From the NCBI GenBank assembly GCA_028688955.1, contig JAQTXD010000018.1, forward strand, positions 1-47,698: 47,698 bases of DNA. Reading direction: 5' to 3'. The stretch comes from Desulfuromonadaceae bacterium. GTDB taxonomy: Bacteria > Desulfobacterota > Desulfuromonadia > Geobacterales > Pseudopelobacteraceae. Shown in pieces: positions 1-7,755 of the stretch. Every line of letters starts with the position of its first letter. The first letter of the stretch is position 1. The notes under the pieces are model-generated. The model saw nothing but the letters and a program-made list of their open reading frames with translations. It had not been told where the DNA came from and made no database searches. The position numbers were made by a program, and so were the translations under genes.

Positions 1-1
1 G

Positions 2-385
2 CCGCAGCTGAATTCATTGGTCCTCGGTATGCGCCGGGAGCGTGAAGAATTGCGACAGCGAATAACAAAGCGTTTGCGTGATCGGCTCGAAAACGGCATG
101 ATCGAGGAGGTTATGACTCTTCATGACAGAGGAATAGCGTGGGAGCGCCTGGATTATTATGGTCTTGAGTACCGGTTTATCGGGGCGTATCTGCAGGGCC
201 ATATGAATAAAAACGATATGTTCCAGAAGCTGAACAGCGCGATCCATAATTTTGCAAAGCGTCAGGGTAATTGGTTCAGGCGTATGGAGAGTCATGGAGT
301 CATTATCCACTGGATTGATGGAGAGGGCGACATATTGGCACAGGCGTTGGAATATATTCAAAAAAAATCAATAGTATTGATTTAA
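2..385 (+). CDS. miaA: tRNA dimethylallyltransferase MiaA, C-terminal part (5' truncated by window)
   Basis: The frame is open from base 2, so the start lies outside the window; about 127 residues remain. MiaA transfers a dimethylallyl group to A37 of tRNAs that read UNN codons. The visible part matches the C-terminal third of the family: a GMRRER.EL..RI segment, then R.E.GMIEEV..L, then a GLEYRFIGAYL stretch (the family has LGYRE..yL), and finally KRQGNWFRR, which corresponds to the family's KRQ.TWFR motif near the C-terminus. The P-loop and DMAPP-binding regions are not in view. The TTG or ATG codons near the left edge are internal. The stop at 383-385 is followed within 6 bases by the -35 box of the cold-shock gene. 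Identification is from motif recall only. Confidence 0.85.
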   Translation, partial: PQLNSLVLGMRREREELRQRITKRLRDRLENGMIEEVMTLHDRGIAWERLDYYGLEYRFIGAYLQGHMNKNDMFQKLNSAIHNFAKRQGNWFRRMESHGVIIHWIDGEGDILAQALEYIQKKSIVLI

Positions 386-390
386 TTTAC

Positions 391-418
391 TTGACATCCG
401 TTATGAGCTGCTGATACT
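391..418 (+). promoter_or_regulatory. Promoter of the cold-shock gene
   Basis: TTGACA at 391-396 and GATACT at 413-418 are separated by 16 bases. Transcription would start near 425, giving a leader of roughly 54 nt before the ATG at 479. A leader of this kind is usual for cold-shock mRNAs. This placement also argues against a TTG start at 419, which would lie at or upstream of the transcription start. Confidence 0.6.
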
Positions 419-478
419 TTGTCAAAAGTTCGGATATGTCCGGATAAATCATTAAGAAGAATCAGGAGAAGTAAGCGC

Positions 479-679
479 ATGGTAAACGGAACAGTTAAAT
501 GGTTTAATGACAGCAAGGGTTTTGGATTTCTTGAGCAGGAAGGTGGCGAGGATGTATTTTGCCATTTCTCCGCAATCGCAGGCGAAGGCTTCAAATCCCT
601 TGCAGAAGGCGATAGAGTAACTTTTGAAGTAACAAAGGGTCCGAAAGGGCTTCAGGCCGCGAACGTAACCAGAATTTAA
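479..679 (+). CDS. cspA: Cold-shock protein (CspA family)
   Basis: A 66-aa single OB-fold protein that binds single-stranded RNA/DNA and acts as an RNA chaperone in the cytoplasm. RNP1 (KGFGFL) is at residues 13-18 and RNP2 (VFCHF) at 26-30, with the family's GTVKWFN start and a C-terminal GLQAANVT. The length is typical. The frame can be extended to a TTG at 419, but the ATG at 479 has a good AGGAGAA ribosome site at 464-470 and follows a promoter at 391-418, so 479 is the start. The gene is monocistronic: its own promoter upstream and a strong terminator at 705-733. An unusual feature is a cysteine inside RNP2 (VFCHF), where VFVHF is more common. Confidence 0.93.
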   Translation: MVNGTVKWFNDSKGFGFLEQEGGEDVFCHFSAIAGEGFKSLAEGDRVTFEVTKGPKGLQAANVTRI

Positions 680-704
680 GACTACGTCGCTTCAGAAACG
701 GAAA

Positions 705-733
705 CCCCGGATTTTTATCCGGGGTTTTTTTTT
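705..733 (+). terminator. Rho-independent terminator of the cold-shock gene
   Basis: Perfect 8-bp stem (CCCCGGAT at 705-712, ATCCGGGG at 717-724), TTTT loop, then nine T residues. Confidence 0.9.
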
Positions 734-791
734 GGCTGATCATATGCTGAGAAATCTGCTACGACGATGGAGTCATGCCGGGAATAAAAGA

Positions 792-1121
792 TCAATACCC
801 GCCCATTTTAATCGACATGCTGGTACTTGCCAAATAATGATATGCGGTATCGAAAACAATAATCTGCAGGACATAGATAGCGGCAAAGGCGACAAGTGGT
901 GACAAGTCCAGCATACCGGTGTCGGGCATATGCCGACGGATACGCCGTAGAATCGGGTCCGTTGCGCGATAGATAAAATTTACGAGTGGATTGTAGGGGT
1001 CTGCGTTAACCCAGGAAACTACAACGCTGGCCAGCAGAATATATTTATAGAGGGTGAGAAGGCCGCTTGCCAGTTCGACCAGTTTAGCAAGTGCCAGCAG
1101 TATGTTTGCAAATAAAACCAT
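792..1121 (-). CDS. YggT-family integral membrane protein
   Basis: A 109-aa inner-membrane protein. Two hydrophobic segments (about residues 5-38 and 72-95) flank a short basic stretch, and the family core NPLVNF.YRATDPILRRIRR...LDLSPL is clear. YggT proteins are widespread and linked to osmotic tolerance or cell-division loci in some bacteria; the biochemical role is not established. The ATG at 1119-1121 has an AGGAGA site just upstream. Here the gene is alone, transcribed away from the small membrane-protein gene at 1282, and not in the proC/yggS neighbourhood often seen for this family. The family call is firm; the function is open. Confidence 0.85.
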   Translation of the reverse strand: MVLFANILLALAKLVELASGLLTLYKYILLASVVVSWVNADPYNPLVNFIYRATDPILRRIRRHMPDTGMLDLSPLVAFAAIYVLQIIVFDTAYHYLASTSMSIKMGGY

Positions 1122-1152
1122 CGAATTTCTCCTGAAGTACGTAGGTAAAAAC

Positions 1153-1185
1153 GACTTTACTATGCCTTAAGGCACATGCAAAGTC
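1153..1185. promoter_or_regulatory. Imperfect inverted repeat between divergent genes
   Basis: GACTTT at 1153-1158 and AAAGTC at 1180-1185 enclose the palindrome GCCTTAAGGC (1164-1173). It lies between two divergent genes, so it cannot be a normal terminator for either; an operator is possible. No regulator is apparent. Confidence 0.3.
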
Positions 1186-1281
1186 AAAACAGATTCGTTT
1201 TTGTCCGGTAGCTGCCTGAGTGCGTCGATTTATTCTTACCGATAACAATCGTCGAAATTACAGTAGTGGGGAAAGAGACTC

Positions 1282-1605
1282 ATGAATAAGAAATTTACTG
1301 CTCTGTTACTTTCTGCGCTCGTGCTACCGGGGCTCGGTCAGCTCTATCTTGGGCGCAAAGCTGTCGGGGGAGTCATCATCGTACTGGTCAATCTTGTCCT
1401 TTTACTTGGGCTGTTTGTCCTGCTGCGCGGGCTTTCACCAGTGATCGCGAATCAGATTGCCGGCGGGGCGATCAGTATAACACCGTCAGAAGTAATGAAG
1501 TCACTTGACGGAGCCACCTCTTTCGGAAAATCGGTCCTCGGGGCATTTCTCCTGTTGTGGACATTTTCTGTTGTCGATGTTATCAGGAGCAAGAGCACAG
1601 AGTAG
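1282..1605 (+). CDS. Small membrane protein with TM2-like GLGQLYLG motif
   Basis: A 107-aa protein of unknown function. It starts with a short basic segment and a first hydrophobic stretch containing PGLGQLYLGRKAVGG (about residues 15-30). This motif occurs at the start of many TM2-domain and related small membrane proteins. A second strongly hydrophobic helix covers about residues 31-50, and a third about 85-102. The middle part (ANQIAGGAISITPSEVMKSL) is polar and probably exposed. The ATG at 1282 follows a weak GGGGAAAGAG site. It is probably monocistronic, since a separate promoter precedes fabH. I do not recognise a specific family with certainty. Confidence 0.7.
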   Translation: MNKKFTALLLSALVLPGLGQLYLGRKAVGGVIIVLVNLVLLLGLFVLLRGLSPVIANQIAGGAISITPSEVMKSLDGATSFGKSVLGAFLLLWTFSVVDVIRSKSTE

Positions 1606-1621
1606 TGCGTTTGGGCCGAAC

Positions 1622-1651
1622 TTGACAAACGACGTTATTTTGTGTGATAGT
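1622..1651 (+). promoter_or_regulatory. Likely promoter of fabH
   Basis: TTGACA at 1622-1627 and GATAGT at 1646-1651 with an 18-base spacer. The predicted leader is about 53 nt. Confidence 0.45.
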
Positions 1652-1710
1652 AACGAAAATTTATTTAAAATGAAATTCGTCTAAACAAGGCGAGCAGAAT
1701 CGGGGAAATA

Positions 1711-2694
1711 ATGATCATTTCAAAAATAATCGGAAGTGGGTCATGTCTGCCGGACCGTGTGATACCAAACAGTCATTTCGATTATCTGGTTGAAAATGCA
1801 GATGAGTGGATTTTTAGTCGTACCGGTATTCGCGAGCGTCGCTTTGTTCATGAAGGACAGGCTACTTCTGATCTTGCCACGGTTGCCGCAATAAATGCTC
1901 TGGAAGCTGCAGGTATTGACGCATCCGAGATCGATTGTATCGTTGTCGGCACCTCGACACCCGATATGAGTCTTCCTTCAACAGCGTGTATTGTTCAGGA
2001 AAACATCGTCGCAATAAATGCCTTTGCATTTGATATCAATGCCGTCTGTTCCAGTTTCGTGTATGCCCTGGAAATAGCGGACAACTTTATTAAATGCGGC
2101 AAATACAAAACTGTTCTGGCAATCGGCGCAGATACCTATTCCAAAATTCTCGATTTCAATGACAAAAACAGCTGTCCGCTCTTTGGCGATGGCGCCGGTG
2201 CCGCCATACTGAGATGCAGCGACGATGCGACAGTAGGAATTCAACATACCTATATGCGCAGTGACGGCAAGGGATGGCAGTTGATTCAAGTGCCGTCATC
2301 CGGCTCACGCAAACCGGTCACTCCGGAGACGATTGATTCCCGGGAGATCTATTTCCAGATGGCCGGCAAGCAGGTCTACGTCTTTGCAACCGATGTCATC
2401 CCGGACATTATCAACACTCTCTGCGCGAAAGCCGGGATAAATCCTACGGACCTTGATTTCATTATTCCCCATCAGGCGAATGTACGCATGATCGACTTCA
2501 TCGCTAAAAAAAGCGGATTTCCCAAGGAACGCTTTCTACTCAATCTTGATCGCTGTGGCAACACCTCGGCAGCGTCGGTTGCGTTGGTGCTGGATGAAAA
2601 CCTGCGCAACGGTACGATCAAGCCGGGCAATCTGGTCCTGGCAATGGGATTTGGCGGCGGCTTAACCTGGGGCGGCCTGCTCATCAGGTTTTGA
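1711..2694 (+). CDS. fabH: 3-oxoacyl-ACP synthase III (KAS III)
   Basis: A 327-aa condensing enzyme that joins an acyl-CoA primer to malonyl-ACP in the first elongation step of type II fatty acid synthesis. The catalytic triad is visible: Cys113 in NAVCSSF, His254 in IIPHQAN and Asn284 in GNTSAAS. The glycine-rich C-terminal MGFGGGLTWG also fits, and the length is normal. The gene has its own promoter-like sequence and stands apart from plsX/fabD/acpP, so it may be an accessory KAS III with different primer specificity rather than the housekeeping copy; substrate choice cannot be read from the sequence. Its 3' end overlaps the convergent methyltransferase gene by 33 bp. Confidence 0.92.
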   Translation: MIISKIIGSGSCLPDRVIPNSHFDYLVENADEWIFSRTGIRERRFVHEGQATSDLATVAAINALEAAGIDASEIDCIVVGTSTPDMSLPSTACIVQENIVAINAFAFDINAVCSSFVYALEIADNFIKCGKYKTVLAIGADTYSKILDFNDKNSCPLFGDGAGAAILRCSDDATVGIQHTYMRSDGKGWQLIQVPSSGSRKPVTPETIDSREIYFQMAGKQVYVFATDVIPDIINTLCAKAGINPTDLDFIIPHQANVRMIDFIAKKSGFPKERFLLNLDRCGNTSAASVALVLDENLRNGTIKPGNLVLAMGFGGGLTWGGLLIRF

Positions 2695-3735
2695 CCCGCG
2701 AAGACCTTCTTCACCTGCGGTACAGATCAACCCATGTGCTTCAAACGATGCCCGCAGAGCTTTCTGCGGGCATCGTCGTTTCCAGCCGTCATGAAAACTG
2801 TCTGCTGCCAGCAGTATCCCGCCCGGAGAAAGAAGTTGGGCAAGATTTGCCACCACGCGATTTATTTCAGCTGCATCATGGATGATCGGTCCGCCCAGGA
2901 GACCGTTACAGAGGATCAGGTCAAAACACATGTTCTGATGAGGTAAAGGGGGAGGCGCCAGAATATCATGGCAACAAAAGCTGATACGGCGCTGATATCC
3001 ATACTGAAAGAGGACAGAGATTGCATTCCTCAATTTGATCTCGTATGTCTGGTCATGAGGGAAGCGAAGATACGTTGCAGCCCATATTTCCAGAGGTTCC
3101 ACAGTCCAACCGGCAACATGAATCTCCTCTGCTGAAACTCCCTGATCCAGGAAAAATAGAGCCAGCCCATAGGTTTGTTCGCCAGTGCCGCAGGCGGCGT
3201 CGAGACAGGATATCGTCGTATATTTTCTACCTGCAAGCCACTCCCTGATATACGTCTGTTGTTCGGGATATCGATTGAGCCCCCCATAGAAGCGACGCGG
3301 CAGAAAGGAAAAGCATAAAAAATCTGTTAACAACTCATGGTCAGCCAATAACTGCCGTAATAACAACGATGGATTGGGACTTACTTGAAGATTGTGCGGG
3401 AGTTTCACAAACAGGTCAGCCCAGCTAAGCGCAGTATGAAAGGGGGTGCTGCTGAGAATGGGAGGGTAGCCGAGAGCCGTACTGTACAAGCAATTGTATG
3501 CGCGTTTAATTTCTGCTATCGGCAGGTACAATTCGCTCTGCGCCCGGATTTCCGGAGTTACAATCAGGCCTGGAGCTATGAACGGAGTTGTGCATCTGGC
3601 CGCGTAGGCGTCAAATCGGCGCTGGAGATGCCGGACTGCAGAGTGGAAGCGGTTGACAGGTATATCAGCCGAGATCAGTGAAGCAAGGTGTGCCGATGCA
3701 TCCCCGGTGTTCAGGGATGGTGTCAGAATGAGCAT
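2662..3735 (-). CDS. SAM-dependent methyltransferase (CheR-like fold)
   Basis: A 357-aa protein with an all-helical N-terminal half and a Rossmann-type methyltransferase domain from about residue 175. Motif I is LDAACGTGEQTYGLAL (residues 179-194), followed by an acidic VEPLEI stretch, FDLILCNGLL as motif IV and LLSPGGILLAADSF as the post-motif strand. The GTGEQ-type motif I and the order resemble CheR-type methyltransferases, but chemotaxis genes are absent. The ATG shares one base with the mqnE stop (TGATG at 3733-3737), so translation is coupled to menaquinone synthesis. A role near quinone metabolism is an inference from this coupling only. An unrelated methyltransferase substrate is equally possible. 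Confidence 0.8.
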   Translation of the reverse strand: MLILTPSLNTGDASAHLASLISADIPVNRFHSAVRHLQRRFDAYAARCTTPFIAPGLIVTPEIRAQSELYLPIAEIKRAYNCLYSTALGYPPILSSTPFHTALSWADLFVKLPHNLQVSPNPSLLLRQLLADHELLTDFLCFSFLPRRFYGGLNRYPEQQTYIREWLAGRKYTTISCLDAACGTGEQTYGLALFFLDQGVSAEEIHVAGWTVEPLEIWAATYLRFPHDQTYEIKLRNAISVLFQYGYQRRISFCCHDILAPPPLPHQNMCFDLILCNGLLGGPIIHDAAEINRVVANLAQLLSPGGILLAADSFHDGWKRRCPQKALRASFEAHGLICTAGEEGLRGSKPDEQAAPG

Positions 3736-4814
3736 CAGTACGTGTGGAGCGGATGATAGAGAGTATCCCGTTCAACAGGCGTTTTCCCGGCGTTTCTGAT
3801 TAAGCGGATGATTCCCTCCTTTGTCTGGGATTGCGGACTCTGAGCTCCGGCGTCATGGCCGATTTTTTCCTCTACGACGGTGCCGTCCAGATCGTTCACT
3901 CCGAAAGCCAGAGATACCTGGGCAATTTTTTCACCCAGCATGATCCAATAGGCCTTTATGTGGTCGAAGTTGTCGAGGAAAATCCGTCCGATTGCCAGGG
4001 TCTTGAGGTCGTCAAGACCGGATGTTCCTTTGATATCCAGTTTTAAATCGGAATTTTCAGTCTGAAACGCCAGAGGAATAAAAGCCTGAAATCCGGTGGT
4101 CTCGTCCTGCAGGGTTCGCAGCATCTCCATGTGAGCCACACGGTCGGCGGCACTCTCAACATGGCCATAGAGCATGGTGGCATTGGTTTTCAGTCCGGAG
4201 AGATGTGCGAGTCGGACTATCTCCAGCCAGCGCGCCCCCGAAATTTTTTCCGGGCATATTTGATGCCGAACCTCTTCAACAAGTATTTCGGCACCACCGC
4301 CCGGCATGGAGCCGAGACCGGCGTTGATAAGGCGCTGCAACACCGCCTCGATGGTCAGTCCTGAAATACGGGAAAAGTACTCGATCTCCACAGCGGTAAA
4401 AGCTTTGATATGGAGATTTGGAGCGGTGGTACGGATTGCCTGGAGTGCCTCTTCATAAAACTCGAATGCCAGGTCCGGGTGCAGGCCGCCGACTATATGT
4501 ACCTCTGTGGCTCCTTCATTCTCCGCCTCAGAGGCCCGCCGGCAGATTTCATCCAGCGCCAGGGTGTACGCGCCATCTTCGCCGGCAGTACGGGAGAAGG
4601 CACAGAATGCGCAGCGATTCACACAAACATTCGTCGGGTTTATGTGGCGGTTGACGTTGAAGTACACGTTTAAACCGTTTTTTCGTTCGTTGACTACTGC
4701 GGCCAATTCGCCAATAGACAGCAGGTCGTTTGAATTAAAGAGGTACAGCGCTTCGTCAGGAGTTATACGCTGGCCTGCGTGGACTTTTGCGGATATAATT
4801 TCGAAGGTTGTCAT
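3735..4814 (-). CDS. mqnE: Aminofutalosine synthase MqnE (radical SAM)
   Basis: A 359-aa radical SAM enzyme of the futalosine menaquinone pathway. It converts the enolpyruvyl-benzoate product of MqnA plus SAM to aminofutalosine. The CxxxCxxC cluster motif is Cys64, Cys68 and Cys71 in TNVCVNRCAFCAF; FNVNRHINPTN before it and the C-terminal HIKAYWIMLGEK and DLDGTVVEEKI blocks separate MqnE from its paralogue MqnC. The frame extends upstream to a GTG at 4916, but the ATG at 4814 gives the family's usual N-terminus; no strong ribosome site is visible for either. It is divergent from the ABC exporter gene and is followed by the coupled methyltransferase. No other mqn gene is in the window. Confidence 0.9.
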   Translation of the reverse strand: MTTFEIISAKVHAGQRITPDEALYLFNSNDLLSIGELAAVVNERKNGLNVYFNVNRHINPTNVCVNRCAFCAFSRTAGEDGAYTLALDEICRRASEAENEGATEVHIVGGLHPDLAFEFYEEALQAIRTTAPNLHIKAFTAVEIEYFSRISGLTIEAVLQRLINAGLGSMPGGGAEILVEEVRHQICPEKISGARWLEIVRLAHLSGLKTNATMLYGHVESAADRVAHMEMLRTLQDETTGFQAFIPLAFQTENSDLKLDIKGTSGLDDLKTLAIGRIFLDNFDHIKAYWIMLGEKIAQVSLAFGVNDLDGTVVEEKIGHDAGAQSPQSQTKEGIIRLIRNAGKTPVERDTLYHPLHTY

Positions 4815-4969
4815 GAGCGGGAGTCTACGAAAAACCTGCGCCCAGTGCAAGCGGAAAGCATTCGTATGATCTACAATGTTGCGCGGGGCAGTTGACCTAT
4901 ACAGATACACCGGCACGTAAACCTGTTGTGTAATGAGCTGTAATATACTAATATCGCTAAATTAATTGA

Positions 4970-6718
4970 ATGAGGATGTCTCCCATTAAAGACCTTGCCA
5001 GACTTATCCCTTATCTCGCTTCACTCCGTTGGCGGTACGCCGCTGGAGCGGTTTTCCTTCTTCTCACCAATGCCTTTGCGCTGTTGATCCCCTGGTTCAT
5101 GAAGCTTGCAGTAGAGGCGCTGCAGCAGCCGGTGGGGGCTCGCTATTCTCCCTCATTATGCGCTCTGATTATCGCTACACTTGCGGTTTTCCACTGTGTT
5201 ACCCGTATTTTTTCCCGCACATTAATCCTGAATGCTGCCCGCATCATCGAATTTCGCATCCGTAACGACCTCTTCCATCGTCTGACCCAACTTGACCTCA
5301 GCTTTTTCTCACGGAGTCGCAGCGGTGATATTCTCTCCCGATTTTCCAATGACTTGACCAACGTCCGAATGCTGGCTGGTTTTGGCACAATGAGCGGCAT
5401 CAACACGGTGCTGATCTACAGTGCCGCAGTGACAATGATGATTCGCATCCATCCGCTGCTGACGTTCTGGGCAATTTTCCCCTTCCCGATAATGGTATTT
5501 ATTGTCAAGAAAGTAAGTCACCGCCTCTTTCATCGATCTCTGCAGGCGCAGGAGGAACTTGCGCGTCTTTCCAGTCAGGCGGAAGAAAGCGTTTCTGCGG
5601 TCAGGTTGATTAAGTCCTATTGTCGTGAAGAATATTTTCAGGGTGAGTTCGAAAAAACAGCGGAGCGCTACCTCAAACACAACCTGCGGCTGGCGCGATT
5701 GCGGGGGCTTATCATTCCGGTCATGGCTGCTGCTACCGGTTCAGGTACACTCATCGTACTCTTTGTGGGGGGGCGACTGGTGATAGCCAACACGATAACT
5801 CTGGGAGATTTTGTTGCGTTCAGTGGCTATCTGGCCATGTTGGTCTGGCCGACAGCGGTATTGGGGTGGATTTTGACGTTGGCACAGCGGGGGGCTGCTT
5901 CAATGTCGCGCCTCGCCGGCATATTGGCCGCGGAGCCAACGGTCACAGACCATCCGGAGTCGGAGCCGCTCCATACGCTGCAACGGGGAATCGAAGCAAG
6001 CAACCTCTCTTTCAGGTATGGCACAACGGATATTCTAACGGGAATTTCATTTAACATTGCAGCCGGTGAAACTATTGGGATCACCGGAGAGGTGGGGAGC
6101 GGAAAGACGACCTTATTGCGGATTATCGCCAGACTCCTTCCGGTTTCAGCGGGTATGGTGCGCATCGATGGTCGGGAGATCAATACGATAACCACTACCA
6201 GCCTGCGCCGTCTGATTGGCTATGTTCCGCAGGAAACATTCCTGTTTTCACGAACCGTTGCGGACAACATCAGTTACGGGATAAGTGGGGATCATGCAGA
6301 AGATACAATGATAAAAGCGGCCGGGCAGGCGGGATTTCTTGCAGATATTGAGTCATTTCCGGATAAATTCGAAACTCAGGTCGGCGAAAAAGGCGTGACT
6401 CTTTCCGGCGGGCAGAAGCAACGACTTGCAATTGCCCGGGCTGTTGCTGCAGATCCTCCGCTTCTGTTGCTCGATGATCCGCTCTCGGCAGTGGACGCGG
6501 GGCGAGAGGAGGAGATTCTCAATGAACTTGGGAAATTCTATAGCGGCAGGACGGTACTGATCGTCTCACAACGGGTCTCTGCGTTCCGCGACTGCAACCG
6601 GATTTTTGTCCTTAAATCGGGGCAGATAGTGGAACAGGGAACAGCGGATGAATTGTATCAACGGGGAGGCCTGTACACGGAGATCTGTTCCAGGCAGCAG
6701 CGGAACGACTTACTCTGA
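4970..6718 (+). CDS. ABC exporter half-transporter with degenerate ATPase site
   Basis: A 582-aa fused permease/ATPase: six membrane helices in residues 1-320, nucleotide-binding domain from about 350. Walker A is GEVGSGKTT (373-381), signature LSGGQ (478-482), Walker B LLLLDD (498-503). Two catalytic positions differ from consensus: the residue after Walker B is Asp503 instead of Glu, and the switch histidine is Gln534 (VSQR instead of SHR). This pair of changes is typical of the degenerate subunit of heterodimeric exporters such as TM287/288 or MdlAB, yet no partner half-transporter is adjacent. The ATG at 4970 and one at 4976 are both possible; no clear ribosome site. The substrate is unknown; lipid or drug export is plausible. 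Confidence 0.88.
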   Translation: MRMSPIKDLARLIPYLASLRWRYAAGAVFLLLTNAFALLIPWFMKLAVEALQQPVGARYSPSLCALIIATLAVFHCVTRIFSRTLILNAARIIEFRIRNDLFHRLTQLDLSFFSRSRSGDILSRFSNDLTNVRMLAGFGTMSGINTVLIYSAAVTMMIRIHPLLTFWAIFPFPIMVFIVKKVSHRLFHRSLQAQEELARLSSQAEESVSAVRLIKSYCREEYFQGEFEKTAERYLKHNLRLARLRGLIIPVMAAATGSGTLIVLFVGGRLVIANTITLGDFVAFSGYLAMLVWPTAVLGWILTLAQRGAASMSRLAGILAAEPTVTDHPESEPLHTLQRGIEASNLSFRYGTTDILTGISFNIAAGETIGITGEVGSGKTTLLRIIARLLPVSAGMVRIDGREINTITTTSLRRLIGYVPQETFLFSRTVADNISYGISGDHAEDTMIKAAGQAGFLADIESFPDKFETQVGEKGVTLSGGQKQRLAIARAVAADPPLLLLDDPLSAVDAGREEEILNELGKFYSGRTVLIVSQRVSAFRDCNRIFVLKSGQIVEQGTADELYQRGGLYTEICSRQQRNDLL

Positions 6719-6741
6719 TTCAAGCGTGCGCCAATTGCAGA

Positions 6742-7671
6742 TTAATCAGCAACCAGTTCGCCTGCCCGTTTCCAACGACGGTGAACCCAGTACCAATCAA
6801 CAGGATGCTGCACTATGAAATTTTCAATTGCCTGTGAATACGTTGCAACATCAGCTGCCACGCCTTGGTCTGAGGCGTCTGAGGAGAAGACAAGTTCCGG
6901 ATAAATGTCAATAATATGCCGGTCCTCTTCACGATGTATAAACGCCGGAACGACTGCTGTCCCTGACTTGCGTGCCAGGAGAACCGGGACTTTTGAAGCC
7001 CATGCCGTGCGGCCGAGGAAATTGACGAGCGCGCCGTTTTCAGGAAACACCGCCTGATCGATGAGCAGCCCGATGACGCCATTCTTGCGGATAACTGACA
7101 GCATGTTCCGAATCGCACTGTTTTTATAAATAATCAGGTTGCCGTACCGTAAACGTACCTTCTCGACAATTTTGTTGAGGTACGGATTGTCCTGGCGTCT
7201 GGCAACGACCGACATTGGAGTATCGAAGTGCCGGGCTAACGCCAATGCTGCCAATTCCCAGTTTCCACAGTGCCCCGTGAGTATCACGACTCCTTTACCA
7301 CGGGCGCGTGCAGCCTCCAGATACTCCGTCCCCCTCACTTCAACCCGTTGCATCACGTCCTTACTGCGCCCGTGGTACAGGCGGCATACCTCAACGAATG
7401 ACATCCCAAGGTGACAAAACATCACGCGTGCAATCTCCTCAGGGGTGAGGAGCGGGCAATTCCATCCGGGGCGTTTCATCATTGTCGGCAGTGCCTTGCT
7501 GATATTATCGACGGCTATGCGCCGGCGTTTGGGAATTATTACGCCCCCCAATCTGCCGACGAAGCGCCCGGTCGGGTAAACAAGACATGCTGGAAGAACT
7601 GCAAAGGCAAGCGTTAAAACGTAGAGAACCGCGACTTGAAACAACCAGATAACATTCTTTATCACCACCAT
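6742..7671 (-). CDS. Lipid A biosynthesis acyltransferase (HtrB/LpxL family)
   Basis: A 309-aa inner-membrane acyltransferase expected to add a secondary acyl chain to Kdo-lipid A or its precursor. An N-terminal hydrophobic helix (about residues 5-30) anchors it. The catalytic HX4E motif is His134...Glu139 in TGHCGNWELA, followed by a VVARRQDNPYLNK block typical of the family. The frame can be extended to 7725, but the ATG at 7671 is preceded by AAGGGGAG at ideal spacing. The gene lies 84 bp downstream of cysN on the same strand, so it may receive read-through from the sulfate operon, although nothing in its function links the two. It converges on the ABC exporter gene. Confidence 0.9.
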   Translation of the reverse strand: MVVIKNVIWLFQVAVLYVLTLAFAVLPACLVYPTGRFVGRLGGVIIPKRRRIAVDNISKALPTMMKRPGWNCPLLTPEEIARVMFCHLGMSFVEVCRLYHGRSKDVMQRVEVRGTEYLEAARARGKGVVILTGHCGNWELAALALARHFDTPMSVVARRQDNPYLNKIVEKVRLRYGNLIIYKNSAIRNMLSVIRKNGVIGLLIDQAVFPENGALVNFLGRTAWASKVPVLLARKSGTAVVPAFIHREEDRHIIDIYPELVFSSDASDQGVAADVATYSQAIENFIVQHPVDWYWVHRRWKRAGELVAD

Positions 7672-7755
7672 GCTCCCCTTCAGTAACATGGTACCAAAAT
7701 AATAACTGGATACAGCTGTTGTCAAATAAATTTACGCATTAAATCCGGGGCGCCA

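Noticed and set aside
419..478. Extended N-terminus of the cold-shock protein from a TTG codon
   Set aside because: It lies at or upstream of the likely transcription start, and the ATG at 479 has a strong ribosome site and the normal family start.
4815..4916. Longer MqnE starting at a GTG
   Set aside because: The additional 34 residues have no family counterpart and the GTG has no ribosome site.
7672..7725. Longer N-terminus of the lipid A acyltransferase
   Set aside because: The ATG at 7671 has an ideal AAGGGGAG site and gives the usual length.
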